A stretch of 64,000 bases of DNA from positions 62,001 through 126,000 of the forward strand of contig NW_022651108.1 in assembly GCF_004027225.2 (NCBI RefSeq), given 5' to 3'. Of this stretch, positions 22,501-34,100 are shown piece by piece; position 1 is the stretch's first letter, and each line of letters opens with the position of its first letter. This DNA is from Strigops habroptila. Its lineage: Eukaryota; Chordata; Aves; Psittaciformes; Psittacidae. Below the pieces are notes generated by a model. That model saw only the letters and a program-made list of their open reading frames with translations. It searched no databases and was not told the DNA's origin. A program made the translations under genes and the position numbers.

Positions 22501-24435
22501 CTCGCGCTGGACGACGCCGACGGCGCCAGCGCCGGCACCGACATCGGTCAGAGCCCACCTTGGTTCAGTGTGTGTGTGGGGGGAGGGGGGGTGGTTCCCA
22601 GGGGTGCTGAGCGCCCACATTGTGCCATCCTGTACCATAGGCCCCTTTGGAGAGCGCGACGAGCAGCAGGTCTTCATCCAGCGCGTGGTGCCGGATGCGT
22701 GCCAGGTCTTCATCCGCCTCTCCTCCACCGGCAAGAAGTGAGAGCAGGGGCATGGCCCTATGGCAAAGGGGGCTCTGGGGGTGATGGGGGGGGTGACGGG
22801 GTGTGTTCCCCCCCGCCCCCCCCAGGATCGGCGAGGTGCGCGCCGTGGACGCCGCCTCCATCACCGCCTTCACGGTGCACGAGTGCGAGGGCTCGAGCCG
22901 CATCGGCTCGCGCCCGCGCCGGCTCCTGGCCACCGGCCACGCCAACGGCAGCCTCCAGCTCTGGGACCTCACCACGGCCATGGACATGGCGGCAAAGCCC
23001 CCCGGTACGTTGTTGGGGGGGGGGGAATGGGGGTCCCCAAACCCCACCGTGTCCTAATGATGGACCCGCAGACGCTGGGGGCTTGAGTGAAGAGGAGCTG
23101 CTGCGGCAGCTGGATCAGTGCGACCTGGCGCTGCCCGGCCCCCCCCGGCCCCCCAGGTAGGGCAGAGACCCCCTTCACCCCCCTATTACCTCCCTTATAC
23201 CCCCCTTACCCCCTTCACCCCGTTTACCCCCCTTTTACCCCCCTTTACCCCTCTTACTGCCTTTCATCCTCTTTTTATCGCCCTTTTGCCCCCTTTCACC
23301 CCCTTTATCTCCCTTTTATCCCTTTTACTCCCCTTTTACCCTCGTTTACCCCCTTTAACCCCCCCTTCTTTAGTCCCCTTTTACCCCCCTTTGCCCCTCT
23401 TATTGCCTTTCACCCCCTTTTTATCACCCAATTACCCCCTTTCACCCCCTTTTCCCCCCCTTTCTCCCCCTTACTTCCCTTTTACCCCCCTTTTATCCCT
23501 CTTTTACTCCCCTTTTACCCCCCTTTCCCCCCGTTTTCCCCCCTTTCTCCCCTTTCCCCCCCTTCCCCTCCTTCCCTCCCTATTACCTCCCTTTTACCCC
23601 CCTTTTTCCCTCCTTTTACCCCCCTTTTACTCCCCTTTTACCCCCCTTTACCCCTCTTATTGCCTTTCACCCCCTTTTTATCACCCAATTGTCCCCCTTC
23701 ACCCCCCTTTCCCCCCCTTATCTCCCTTTTACCCCCCTTTTATCCCTCTTTTACTCCCCTTTTACCCCCCTTTCACCCCCCTTTACCCCCTTTAACCCCC
23801 CCACCCTCCTTTAGTCCCCTTTTACCCCCCTTTACCCCTCTTATTGCCTTTCACCCCCTTTTTATTGCTCCTTTGCCCCCTTTCACCCCCCTTCCCCCCC
23901 TTTACCTCCCTTTTACCCCCTTTTTACCCCTCTTTAACCCCTTTACCCCCCTTTACCCCCCTTTCACCCCCCTTTTACCCCCCTTTACTCCCCTTTTATC
24001 CCCCTTTACCCCCCTTCCCCCCCTTTCCCTCCCTTTTACCCCCCTTTTACCCCTCTTTCACCCCCCTACCCCCCCTTCAACCCCTCTCACCCCCCTTTTG
24101 ACCCCCAACCTTTGGGGTCCCCCCCCCCATTCACCCCTTCTCTCCGCAGCCACCGACCCAACCCGGGGGTGACGCCGGCTCCGTCCCCCCCCTCGACCCC
24201 CCCCAGCGCCGCTGCCGCCTCCCCCCCACCCCAGCCCCACACTTGGGGGGGGGCAGAAGATGCCCCCCAAGGTGGGGGCAAAGGCAAAACCCCCCGTCCC
24301 CCCCCCCCGCCCCGCAGACCCCCCACCTCCGCCACCCCCCCCGCGCCTCCCCGGGCTCTGCCCCCCCCCGGGCGCCCCCCCCCCGCTCCCCCCCTGGTGC
24401 CCCCCAAAGCGCGGCTGAATGAGACGGCGTTTTGA
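16585..24435 (+). CDS. SHKBP1: SH3KBP1-binding protein 1, BTB/POZ plus WD-like, 17 exons
   Basis: Binds CIN85 (SH3KBP1) and modulates EGFR endocytosis. Exons: 16585-16637, 17548-17601, 17712-17757, 17851-17983, 18091-18171, 18709-18870, 18959-19043, 20019-20212, 20284-20399, 20484-20571, 20647-20763, 20839-21009, 22400-22546, 22641-22737, 22826-23004, 23072-23156, 24150-24435. Together they encode 697 aa, against about 707 in human. The N-terminus holds the BTB/T1 domain ([40 protein letters not shown]). The middle holds the WD-like part ([80 protein letters not shown]). The Pro-rich end RPPPPPRR fits the PxxxPR rule for CIN85 SH3 domains, and the terminus ARLNETAF matches human KLNETSF. All junctions are AG/GT except the first donor, which is GC. 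Confidence 0.97.
16640..17335. repeat. Minisatellite ccccccgaacccctccgggac with 181-bp higher-order period
   Basis: SHKBP1 intron 1, beginning directly at the donor. Base units of about 18 bp (ccccccgaacccctccga). A block starting ttccgaaccccttcgaaacc recurs at 16,681, 16,862 and 17,043, a 181-bp higher-order repeat. Followed by poly-C runs up to 17,540. Confidence 0.9.
18180..18660. repeat. CCATTAAACCTGA minisatellite in SHKBP1 intron 5
   Basis: Units of about 16-18 bp (cccccattaaacctgaag, ctccattaaacccgacc) with a longer duplicated block (near-identical stretches at about 18,266 and 18,416). Confidence 0.9.
19085..19975. repeat. CCATTAAACCCAAC minisatellite in SHKBP1 intron 7
   Basis: Same family of unit as in SHKBP1 intron 5 (cccattaaacccaaccccc, 16-19 bp), with exons 6 and 7 lying between the two arrays. 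About 50 units. Confidence 0.9.
21025..22360. repeat. CCAT-based array catccatccattatccaact
   Basis: SHKBP1 intron 12 (21,010-22,399). A tetranucleotide-derived array with longer units such as tcatccatccattatccaac. Much more AT-rich than the rest of the window. Confidence 0.92.
23165..24100. repeat. CCCTTTTACCCC pyrimidine array
   Basis: SHKBP1 intron 16. Nearly pure polypyrimidine coding strand (ccccccttttacccccctt, tcaccccc) with duplicated blocks including cttattgcctttcaccccct at about 23,400, 23,655 and 23,840. Confidence 0.9.
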
Positions 24436-24724
24436 GGGGGGGCAGGACCCCCCCCGTTCACACTGTGCCTTCATTGGGGGCCCCCCCTCGCACTCAGGGA
24501 AGGGTTTGGGGTGTCCCCCCCCCCCCCCCAATACACCCCTTTTCCCCTCTGCTTTGTGCACTGTGGTTTCTGGGGGGGCCACACACACCCCCCCTGCCCC
24601 CCCACCAGCAGCATCTTATGGTGCCCCCCAGAGCTCAACCCCCCTAATATAGGGTAACCCCCCCCCCCAAAGTCAAGGGGGGCGTTGCTGGGAGTTGGGG
24701 GGCTGGAAGGAATGGGGGTGTCTG

Positions 24725-25450
24725 GGGGGGTGAAGGGAGCCCCATATGGGGGTTATGGGGTGCCCTATGGGTTATGGGTCCCCTATGGTGTTATGGGGTT
24801 CCCTATGGTGTTATGGGGTTCCCTATGGTTTTATGGGGTGCCCTATGGGTTATGGGGTTCCCTATGGTTTTATGGGGTGCCCTATGGGTTACGGGGTGCC
24901 CTATGGTGTTATGGGGTGCCCTATGGGTTACGGGGTGCCCTATGGTTTTATGGGGTGTGCTATGGGTTACGGGGTTCCCTATGGTTTTATGGGGTGCCCT
25001 ATGGGTTACGAGGTTCCCTATGGTTTTATGGGGTGCCCTATGGGTTACGAGGTTCCCTATGGTTTTATGGGGTGCCCTATGGGTTATGAGGTTCCCTATG
25101 GTTTTATGGGGTGTCCTATGGGTTATGGGGTTCTCTGTGGTTTTATGGGGTGCCCTATGGGTTATGGGGTTCCCTATGGTTTTATGGGGTGCCCTATGGG
25201 TTATGGTGTGTCCTATGGGTTATGGGGTTCCCTTTGGTTTTATGGGGTGCCTTATGGGTTATGGGGTTCCCTATGGTTTTATGGGGTGCCTTATGGGTTA
25301 TGGGGTTCCCTATGGTTTTATGGGGTGCCCTATGGGTTATGGTGTGTCCTATGGGTTATGGGGTTCCCTTTGGTTTTATGGGGTGCCTTATGGGTTATGG
25401 GGTTCCCTATGGTTTTATGGGGTGTCCTATGGGTCATGGGGTCCCCTATG
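24725..25450. repeat. 39-bp minisatellite between SHKBP1 and LTBP4
   Basis: The unit of 39 bp is ggttccctatggttttatgg followed by ggtgccctatgggttacg. For example tatgggttac at 24,961 recurs at 25,000. Starts about 290 bp after the SHKBP1 stop. The SHKBP1 3' UTR between has no AATAAA that I can find. Confidence 0.92.
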
Positions 25451-25589
25451 GGGTGGGGGGATCACTCCTGGGGTGCTGGGGCAGCCCATAGAGCCAGGGG
25501 TCCGTGTTCTTCCCATTGCACCCCTATATTGGGGGGGGACTCATCCTGGCCCCCCCCCCTCTCCAAGACGATTGGGGGGGGGGGGTGTC

Positions 25590-25790
25590 GCACCCAAAGA
25601 GGGGGCAGGGCTGGTTCAGCGCGAGGCCAGGCACGAGCTTTCCCGGTGACGTCACGGGGGGGGGGGGGCGCCCATTCCCGCGGCCTCGTGGCTGCGGCCC
25701 CAAAACGGGCCCCCCCCCCCTCATGAGAGCACCCAACGGCCGCGTGACGTCAGCGGGGGGGGGGCACACACACACGGAGGGGCCCCGGGA
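25590..25790 (+). promoter_or_regulatory. LTBP4: GC-rich block with two consensus CREs upstream of LTBP4
   Basis: Two perfect TGACGTCA palindromes at 25,647-25,654 and 25,745-25,752, 98 bp apart, in a CpG-containing block that interrupts the repeats about 0.85 kb before the LTBP4 ATG. CREB/ATF factors bind this octamer. That it serves LTBP4 is inference from position. Confidence 0.55.
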
Positions 25791-25899
25791 GGGGGGACAT
25801 GGGGGGGGCATGGGGGGGGGGATGTGGATGTGACTCCCCCCACACAGCGGGAGGTCCCTTTGAGGTGTGTGTGTCCCCCCCCCCGGTGTCCCCTGACCC

Positions 25900-26450
25900 C
25901 CCCCCGTGTCCCTTGGAGCCCCTCATGTCACCCCCATGTCCTGTGTCCCCCCATGTTCCTTATCTCCCCCCATGTCCCCACTTGTGTCCCCCCCTTATGT
26001 TCCCTCCATATGTCCCCCCATATGTCCCCCCTATATCTCGAGTCCCCCATGACCCTCCTGTGTCCCCCCCATGTCCCCCCCATCACCTTCCCATATCCCC
26101 ACTCGTGTCCCCCCCATGTCCCCCCATAGCCCCACTCGTGTCCCCCCCATGTCCCCCCATATCCCCACTCGTGTCCCCCTTCATGTCTCCCCCATATCCC
26201 CACTCATGTCCCCTCCATGTCCCCCTCCTGTCCCCCCCATGTCCCCCCATATCCCCACTCATGTCCCCCCCATATCCCCCTCCTGTCCCCCCCATGTCCC
26301 CCCATAGCCCCACTCGTGTCCCCCCGTCCCTTCTGTGTCCCCATGTCCCCCATATCCCCACTCATGTCCCCTCCATGTCCCCCTCCTGTCCCCCCCATGT
26401 CCCCCCACATCCCCCCACATCCCCACTGTGTCCCCCCCATATCCCCCCAT
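25900..26450. repeat. Minisatellite cccccatgtccccccatatcc
   Basis: Upstream of the LTBP4 start. Units of about 15-31 bp (cactcgtgtcccccccatgt, ccccccatatcccc), ending in a (tg)n run near 26,450-26,467. Confidence 0.9.
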
Positions 26451-26586
26451 TGTGTGTGTGTGTGTGGGGGGGGGGGGTGGCCGCTGCTCGGCCCCACCCC
26501 GGTTTGGACCCACCCCCCCCATTTCCCCCCCCCCCGCCGTGTCCGGTGCCGGCGCCGCCTCCTGCGCGGGGCTCGGTGCCGCGGTG

Positions 26587-28158
26587 ATGGGCCCCGCGCT
26601 GCTCCTTGCGGCGGCCGCGGCCGCTTTCGCGCTGTCGGAGCCGGTACCGGAGGAGGAAGGAGGAGCGGGGCGGGGGGACCCCGGTCCCGCTCGCCTCCGC
26701 CTCCTCTTTACCCCCCCCCGCTGCCGCCTCCGGTGCAGCGGCAGCGGCGGCTGCGCCCGCGAATGCCCCAGCGGGGACCCGGCGGCGCTGGAGAGCGGAC
26801 CCCCCCCCCGCGGGCAGCGGCTTCCGCCTCGGTCAGTGCGGGGGGGCACCTGGAGCGGGGGGGGGGGGGGGTGCTGGTACTTGGGGTGTCCGGTACCCCG
26901 GGAGGGTCCGTACCCACGGGAGGGGGGACACCGGTAAAGCGAGGGGGTGATGGACGGTACCCGGGGGGGGGTCCGGTAACGGGAGGGTCTGGTCCTTATT
27001 GGGGGGTCCGGTCCCGATTGGGGGGTCCGGTAACGGAAGGGTCCGGTCCCGATTGGGGTGTCCGGTAACGGAAGGGTCTGGTCCTTGTTGGGGGGTCCGG
27101 TAACGGAAGGATCCGGTCTCCGTTGGGGGGTCCGGTCCCGATTGGGAGTCTGGTAACGGAAGGGTCCGGTCCCTATTGGGGTGTCCGGTAACGGGGGGGT
27201 CCGATCCCTATTGAGGGGTCCGGTCCCAACTGGGGGGTCCGGTCCCGATTGGGGTGTCCGGTAACGGAAGGGTCCGGTCTTTATTGGGGGGTCCGGTCCC
27301 GATGGGGGTGTCCGGTAACGGAAGGGTCCGGTCCCTACTGGGGGGTCCGGTCCTGACTGGGGTGTCCGGTAAGGGAAGGGTCTGGTCCCGATTGAGGGGT
27401 CCGGTCCCGATTGAGGGGTCCGGTCCCAATTGGAGGATCCGGTCCTGACTGGGGTGTCCGGTAACGGAAGGGTCCGGTCCCGATGGGGGTGTCCGGTACC
27501 GGGGGTGTCTCCGGGTCCCCCCCCCACACGCGGGGGGGGGTTGATGGGTGCCGGGGAGGGGGGGGGGGAGTTTGGGGGAGGGCGGGTCCCGTCCCACCCA
27601 CGCAGCGCCATGAGCTCATCGCGTCCCACCGGGACCCGGCGCCAGCGACAGGGGGGCCCCGGGAGGGGCAACGGGACCGGGACACCCCCCCCCCCAGGGC
27701 ATGGGGCACCCCAGGGCATGGGGCATCCCAAAGCATGGGGTACCCCAACATGGGGCACCCCAACACGGGACCTCCCCGTCACCTGTCCCCTGCTGCTGCA
27801 GCACAGAGCGTGTATTGGGGGGGGCTGACATTGGGGTGTCGTCCCCCCCCCGTTTTTGCCTCCGCAGTCGTGTGCCCGCTGCTGTGCCAGAACGGGGGGG
27901 TCTGCGCCCGCCCCGAGGCCTGTCTGTGCCCCCCCCACTTCACCGGCAAGTTCTGCCACCTCCCGGCCAACGGCACCCGAGGGGGCCCCTATAACCCGGG
28001 GGGACCCCTAAGTTTGGGGGGGCCCCATAACCCGGGGGGACCCCTCAACCTATGGGGGGGCCCAAACCTGGGGGGTCCCTCAGACGAGGGGGGGCCCCAA
28101 GCCCTCACCAGGTCCGTCTACACCCTGCCCTTGGCCAACCACCGTGAGGAAGAGGATG
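26587..28158 (+). CDS. LTBP4: LTBP4 N-terminus: signal peptide, Cys-rich segment and first EGF
   Basis: Exon 1 starts [19 protein letters not shown], a signal peptide, then [15 protein letters not shown] and [10 protein letters not shown]. This matches the long-form LTBP4/LTBP1 N-end (the FTP..C...C pattern). The exon end encodes AGSGFRL and joins phase 1 to exon 2 ([20 protein letters not shown]), as in human LTBP4L (GPGFRAFLCPLICHNGGVC). To join the two halves of exon 1 in frame, the C10 run at 26,800-26,809 must count as nine. Exon 2 continues with [17 protein letters not shown], an insertion of about 40 residues rich in GGP, and [17 protein letters not shown]. Intron 1 contains no further exon I can support. 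Confidence 0.88.
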
Positions 28159-31100
28159 GTGAGAGCCCCCCCACACACTTTTACATTGGGTGCGTCAATG
28201 GGTGCTGCCCCCCCCCCCCCCGCAGCACCCATAGACCCTCCCCCTGCCCCCCCAGGCGCCCAGTCCATGGTCAGTATCCACGTGCAGCACCCCCCCGAGG
28301 CCTCAGTCACCATCCATCAAGTGGAGCGGGTGCGGGGGGGGCGCAGGGATGAGCCGCCGCCCCCCCCCACGGCCCCCCCCGCACCCAGAGCCCCCCCCCC
28401 GGCCCGCGGCCACCTCCGGGTGTCCCCCAATGGGGAGGGGGCTGGGTATGGGCGGTGCTTCCAGCAGCTGATTGGGGGCGAGGTGAGACCCCCCCTGGGA
28501 GGGGGACATGGGTGTTGGGGGGGTCATGGGTGGGGGGGGGAATATAGGTGATGGGGGGGGGATATGGGCGATGGGGGGGATATGGGTGATGGGGGGGGGA
28601 GATATAGGTGATGGGGGGGTCATGGGTGTGGGGGGGATATGGGTGATGGGGGGATATGGGTGACGGGGGGATATGGGTGATGGGGGGTCATGGGTGGTGG
28701 GGGGTCATGGGGTGATGGGGGAATATGGGTGATGGGGGGGATATGGGCGATGGGGGGGGTCATTGGTGATGGGGTCATGGGTGATGGGGGGGATATGGGT
28801 GATGGGGGGGATATGGGTGATGGGGGGGTCATTGGTGATGGGGGGGTCACGGGTGGTGGGGAGGATATGGGTGATGGGGGGATATGGGTGACGGGGGGAT
28901 ACGGGTGATGGGGGGGGACATGCGTGATGGGGGGGTCATTGGTGATGGGGGGGTCACGGGTGGTGGGGAGGATATGGGCGATGGGGAGGTCATGGGTGGT
29001 GGTGGGGATACAGGTGATGGGGGGGACACGGGTGATGAGGGGGGGATATGGGTGATGGGGGGATATGGGTGATGGGGGGGTCATGGGTGGTGGTGGGGAT
29101 ACGGGTGATGGGGGGGACATGGGTGATGGGGGGGACATGGGTGATGAGGGGGGGATATGGGTGATGGGGGGACCCATGGGTGCTATGGAGATGCTGGGGG
29201 GGGGGTGTTGGGACCATCCCAACCTCTCCCGCCCCCCCCCCGCAGTGCAGCTCCCCCCTCCCCGGCCTCCGCACCCAGGACATCTGCTGCCGGGGGGGGG
29301 GCCGGCGTGGCCTGGGGGGTGCACGAGTGCCAGCCCTGCGCCGGTGAGATGGGGGGGGACACAGGATGCAGGGGGGACACGGAGAGACATGGGATGGGGG
29401 GGACACGGAAGGACGTGGGACACGGGATGCAGGGGGGGGACACGGACACAGGACATTGGGGGGACATGGGGGTGGCGGGGGGGGACAAGGGGCGGGCTCA
29501 TCCCTGTGTTCCCCCCCCCCAGAGCTGCCCCAGCGGGACGCGCCGTGTCCGCCCGGCTTCCAGCGCCAGAACGGCTCCTGCGAGGGTGAGCGGGACCGGG
29601 GGGGGGGAGCAGCACCCGGGATATGGGGGTGCAGGGGGGGATATGGGGGTGCAGGGGGGGGATCTGAGGGTGACACCCCCCCCCCCCGTGCCCCAGACGT
29701 GGATGAGTGCAGCGAGGGCGGGTTCTGCCGCAACGGGCTCTGCACCAACACGCGCGGGAGCTTCGCCTGCCTCTGCCCGCCGGGATTCCTGCTGGATGCG
29801 TCCCGCTCCAGCTGCATCTGTGAGCGCGGGCGGGATGTGGGAGGGGACTTGGGAGAGGGTGGAGATGGGGTGGGAATGGGATGGGGATGGGGATGGAGGC
29901 GGGATGGGGACGCTAACGGGGATGGGAATGGGATGAGGATGGGGATGGGGGCGGGATGGGGACGATAACGGGGATGGGAATGGGATGAGGATGGGGATGG
30001 GGGCGGGATGGGGACGATAACGGGGATGGGAATGGGATGAGGATGGGGATGGGGACGCTAACAGGGATGGGAATGGGATGAGGATGGGGATGGGGGCGGG
30101 ATGGGGACGATAACGGGGATGGGAATGGGATGAGGATGGGAACGATAACGGGGATGGGAATGGGATGAGGATGGGGATGGGAATGGGAGGAGATGGGATG
30201 GGGATAGGATGGGAACGATATCAGGGATGGGAATGGGATGAGGATGGGGATGGGGGCGGGATGGGGACGATAACGGGGATGGGAATGGGATGAGGATGGG
30301 GATGGGGGTGGGATGGGGATAGGATGGGAACAATAATGGGGATGGGAATGGGAGGGGACAGGATGGGGTTGGGGGCAGGATGGGGATAGGATGGGAACAA
30401 TAACGGGGATGGGAATGGGATGAGGATGGGACAGCGACAGGAATGGGGATTGGATGGGGACAAGAATTGGGATGGGGTTGGGAATGTGACTGGGCAGGGG
30501 ATGAGGGTGAGGATGGGGATGAGGATGATGAAGATAAGGATGAGGATGAAGATAAGGACAAGGATGGGAATGGGGAAGAGGATGGGGATGAGGATGGGGA
30601 TGATGATGGGAATGGGGATGATGATGGGGATAGGGATGACGATGGGGATGGGGATGATGATGAGGGTGGGGATGGGGATGAAGATGAGGATGCTGATGGG
30701 GATGGGGATGATGGGGATGAAGATGAGGATGCTAATAGGGATGAAGATGAGCATGCTGATGGGGATGGGGATGATGATGATGATGCTGCGGATGGGGATG
30801 ATGCTGATGGGGATGGGGATGATGCTGATGGGGATGGGGATGATGATGATGATGCTGGGGGTGGAGATGATGCTGATGGGGATGGGGGTGATGCTGCGGA
30901 TGGGGATGATGCTGATGATGCTGATGGGGATGGGGATGATGCTGCGGATGGGGATGATGCTGATGATGCTGATGATGCTGATGGGGATGGGGATGATGCT
31001 GATGATGAGGATGAGGATGGGGATGGGGATGATGCTGATGGGGATGGGGATGATGATGCTGATGCTGATGGGGATGGGGATGATGCTGCGGATGGGGATG

Positions 31101-34100
31101 ATGCTGATGATGAGGATGGGGATGGGGATGATGATGGTGATGAGGATGGGGATGATGCTGAGGACGGGGACGGTGGGTCCGGTCCGAGCGGAGCCGCAGC
31201 CCAGCAGGTGCTGTCGGAGGCGCGGGGTCCCTGTTTCCGGGTGCTGCGCTCGGGGCGCTGCGCCCTCCCCACCCTGCGCAACATCACGCGCCAGATCTGC
31301 TGCTGCAGCCGCGTGGGCAAGGCCTGGGGGGGGTCCTGCCTGCGCTGCCCCCCCCCCGGCTCCGGTGAGCCCCATTGAACCCCCAGCGACACCCCCCCAT
31401 AGGCCCCCCCCCCCCCAGCATCCTGCCTCCCTGGGGGTGCTCCAGGGGGATGTTGGGGGGGGCAGATTGGGGGGTGACCCCCCCTTCATTTGCGGCCCCC
31501 CCCCCCCCCCCATGGCAGAGGAGTTCAAGGAGATCTGCCCGGCCGGCCCCGGGTACCATTACTCTGCTTCCGACCTGCGGTTCAACACCCGGTACCTGGG
31601 GCAGGATCTGACCCGCGTCCCCCTCGGGCGGCCCCGTGCCAGCACCGCAGCCCCCCCAGCCACGCGTGAGCACCCACACCCCCCCCCCCGAGCACCCCAA
31701 AACCACCCCCCCCCCCTCCAAGCACCCCCGAGTCACCCTCACCCCCCATCGCCCCACAGCCCCGTGGCACCCGGAGCAGCAGCCGCGGCCAGGACCGGGC
31801 TCAGGACCGGGAGCGGGGCCCCCCCCCGTTGTCACCCCGGTGCCAGCCGCCGCCACGAGGCCACCGCGGCCCCCCCAGGACCCCCCCCCGGGCCCTGAGG
31901 TCATTGTGGTGCCCAGACCCACCATGGGGCTGCTGGGACCCATCCCCACGCCGGAGGCACCAGGTATGGAGGGGGGGTCCTATTGCATGCACACGCGTGT
32001 GCCCGGGTGCACACGCGTGTTCCATGCGTGTTCCGTGTTGGCAGCGGGCAACGTGTGCGAGCGGAACCCGCAGCTCTGCGGCCCCGGGCGCTGTGTCCCG
32101 CACCGCGGCGGCTACTCCTGCCGCTGCCACCCCGGCTTCTGGCTCAGCACCCAGGGCACCCACTGCATCGGTGAGCGCCGCGGCACGGGCACCCAGCGCT
32201 ATGGGCGCCCAGCGCTGCCTGCACCCACCTCCCCATGCACCCATCTCCGTGCACCCATCTCTCCATGCACCCATCTCTCCATGCACCCATCTCTCCATGC
32301 ACCCATCTCCATGCACCCATCTCTCCATGCACCCATCTCCATGCACCCATCTCTTCATGCACCTATCTCCATGTACCCATCTCTCCATGCACCCATCTCC
32401 ATGCACCCATCTCTCCATGCACCCATCTCTCCATGCACCCATCTCTCCATGCACCCATCTCCATGCACCCATCCCTTCATGCACCTATCTCCATGTACCC
32501 ATCTCTCCATGCACCCATCTCCATGCACCCATCTCTCCATGCACCCATCTCTTCATGCACCCATCTCCATGCACCCATCCCTTCATGCACCTATCTCCAT
32601 GCACCCATCTCTCCATGCACCCATCTCTTCATGCACCCATCTCCATGCACCCATCTCTCCATGCACCCACCTCCATGCACCCATCTCCATGCACCCATCT
32701 CCATGCACCCATCTCTCCAGGCACCCATCTCTCCATGCGCCCATCTCCATGCACCCATCTCCATGCACCCGTCTCTCCATGCACCCATCCTTTCATGCAC
32801 CCGTCTCTCCATGCACCCATCTCCATGCACCCGTCTCTCCATGCACCCGTCTCTCCATGCACCCATCTCCATGCACCCGTCTCTCCATGCACCCATCTCT
32901 CCATACACCCATCTCTCCATGCACCCATCTCTCCATGCACCCACCTCCATGCACCCATCTCTCCATGCACCCATCTCTCCATGCACCCATCCCTTCACGC
33001 ACCCACCTCCATGCACCCACCTCCATGCACCCATCTCTCCATGCACCCATCTCCATTCACCCGCAGACGTGGACGAGTGCCGGCGCAGCCCCCAGCCCTG
33101 CACCCATGGGCGCTGTGAGAACACGGTGGGGAGTTACCGGTGCCTCTGCCACGCCGGGTACCGGCCCAGCGCCGCCGGCACCGACTGCCAAGGTCAGCGG
33201 GGACCCCGGGGGGGGGGGCGCCGCACCCTGGGCTGGGCTGAGCCCCCCCCCCCCCGTGTCCCTGCAGACGTGGATGAGTGTGCCCAGAGCCCCCCACCCT
33301 GCACCCATGGGCGCTGCGAGAACCTGCCCGGCTCCTACCGCTGCCTGTGCCCCGGCGGGTACCGCGCCGCCGCGCCGGGACAGCCCTGCCAGGGTGAGCG
33401 GGGACCGGGGGGGCACCCAACGGGGGCACCATGGCATGGGGTTACCTTCAAATAGGGTTGCCATGCCATGGGGTCATCATGCCATGGGGTCATCATGCTA
33501 TAGGGTCATCATGCTATGGGGTTAGCATGCCATAGGGTCGTCACGCTATGGGGTCATCATGCTATGGGGTTAGCATGCCATAGGGTCGTCATGCTATGGG
33601 GTCATCATGCTATGGGGTTAGCATGCCATAGGGTCGTCATGCTATGGGGTTACCATGCCATGGGGTCATCATGCCATGGGGTTACCATATCATGGGGTCA
33701 TCATGCCATGGGGTTACCATGCTATGGGGTCATCATGCAATGGGGTCGTCATGCTATAGGGTCATCATGCCACGGGGTCATCATGCCATGGGGTCATCAT
33801 GCTATGGGGTCGTCATGCCATGGGGTCATCATGCCATGGGGTTACCATGCCATGGGGTGATCATGCTATGGGGTGATCATGCCATGGGGTCATCATGCCA
33901 TGGGGTCATCATGCTATGGGGTTACCATGCCATGGGGTTACCATGCTATGGGGTCATCATGCCATGGGGTTACCATGCCATGGGGTCATCATGCCATGGG
34001 CTCCCTATGGCATGAGATCAATACACTATGGGGCTCACCCCAACATGGGGCTCCCCACATTCCCCCCATAGACATCGACGAGTGCGAGAACGAGGCGGCG

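Noticed and set aside
27606-27670. Possible extra LTBP4 exon (cgcag then CGCCATGAGCTC...)
   Set aside because: It has an acceptor-like start and a basic peptide, but no convincing donor. Exon 1 joins exon 2 directly in phase with the conserved FRL-VVC junction, so no exon is needed.
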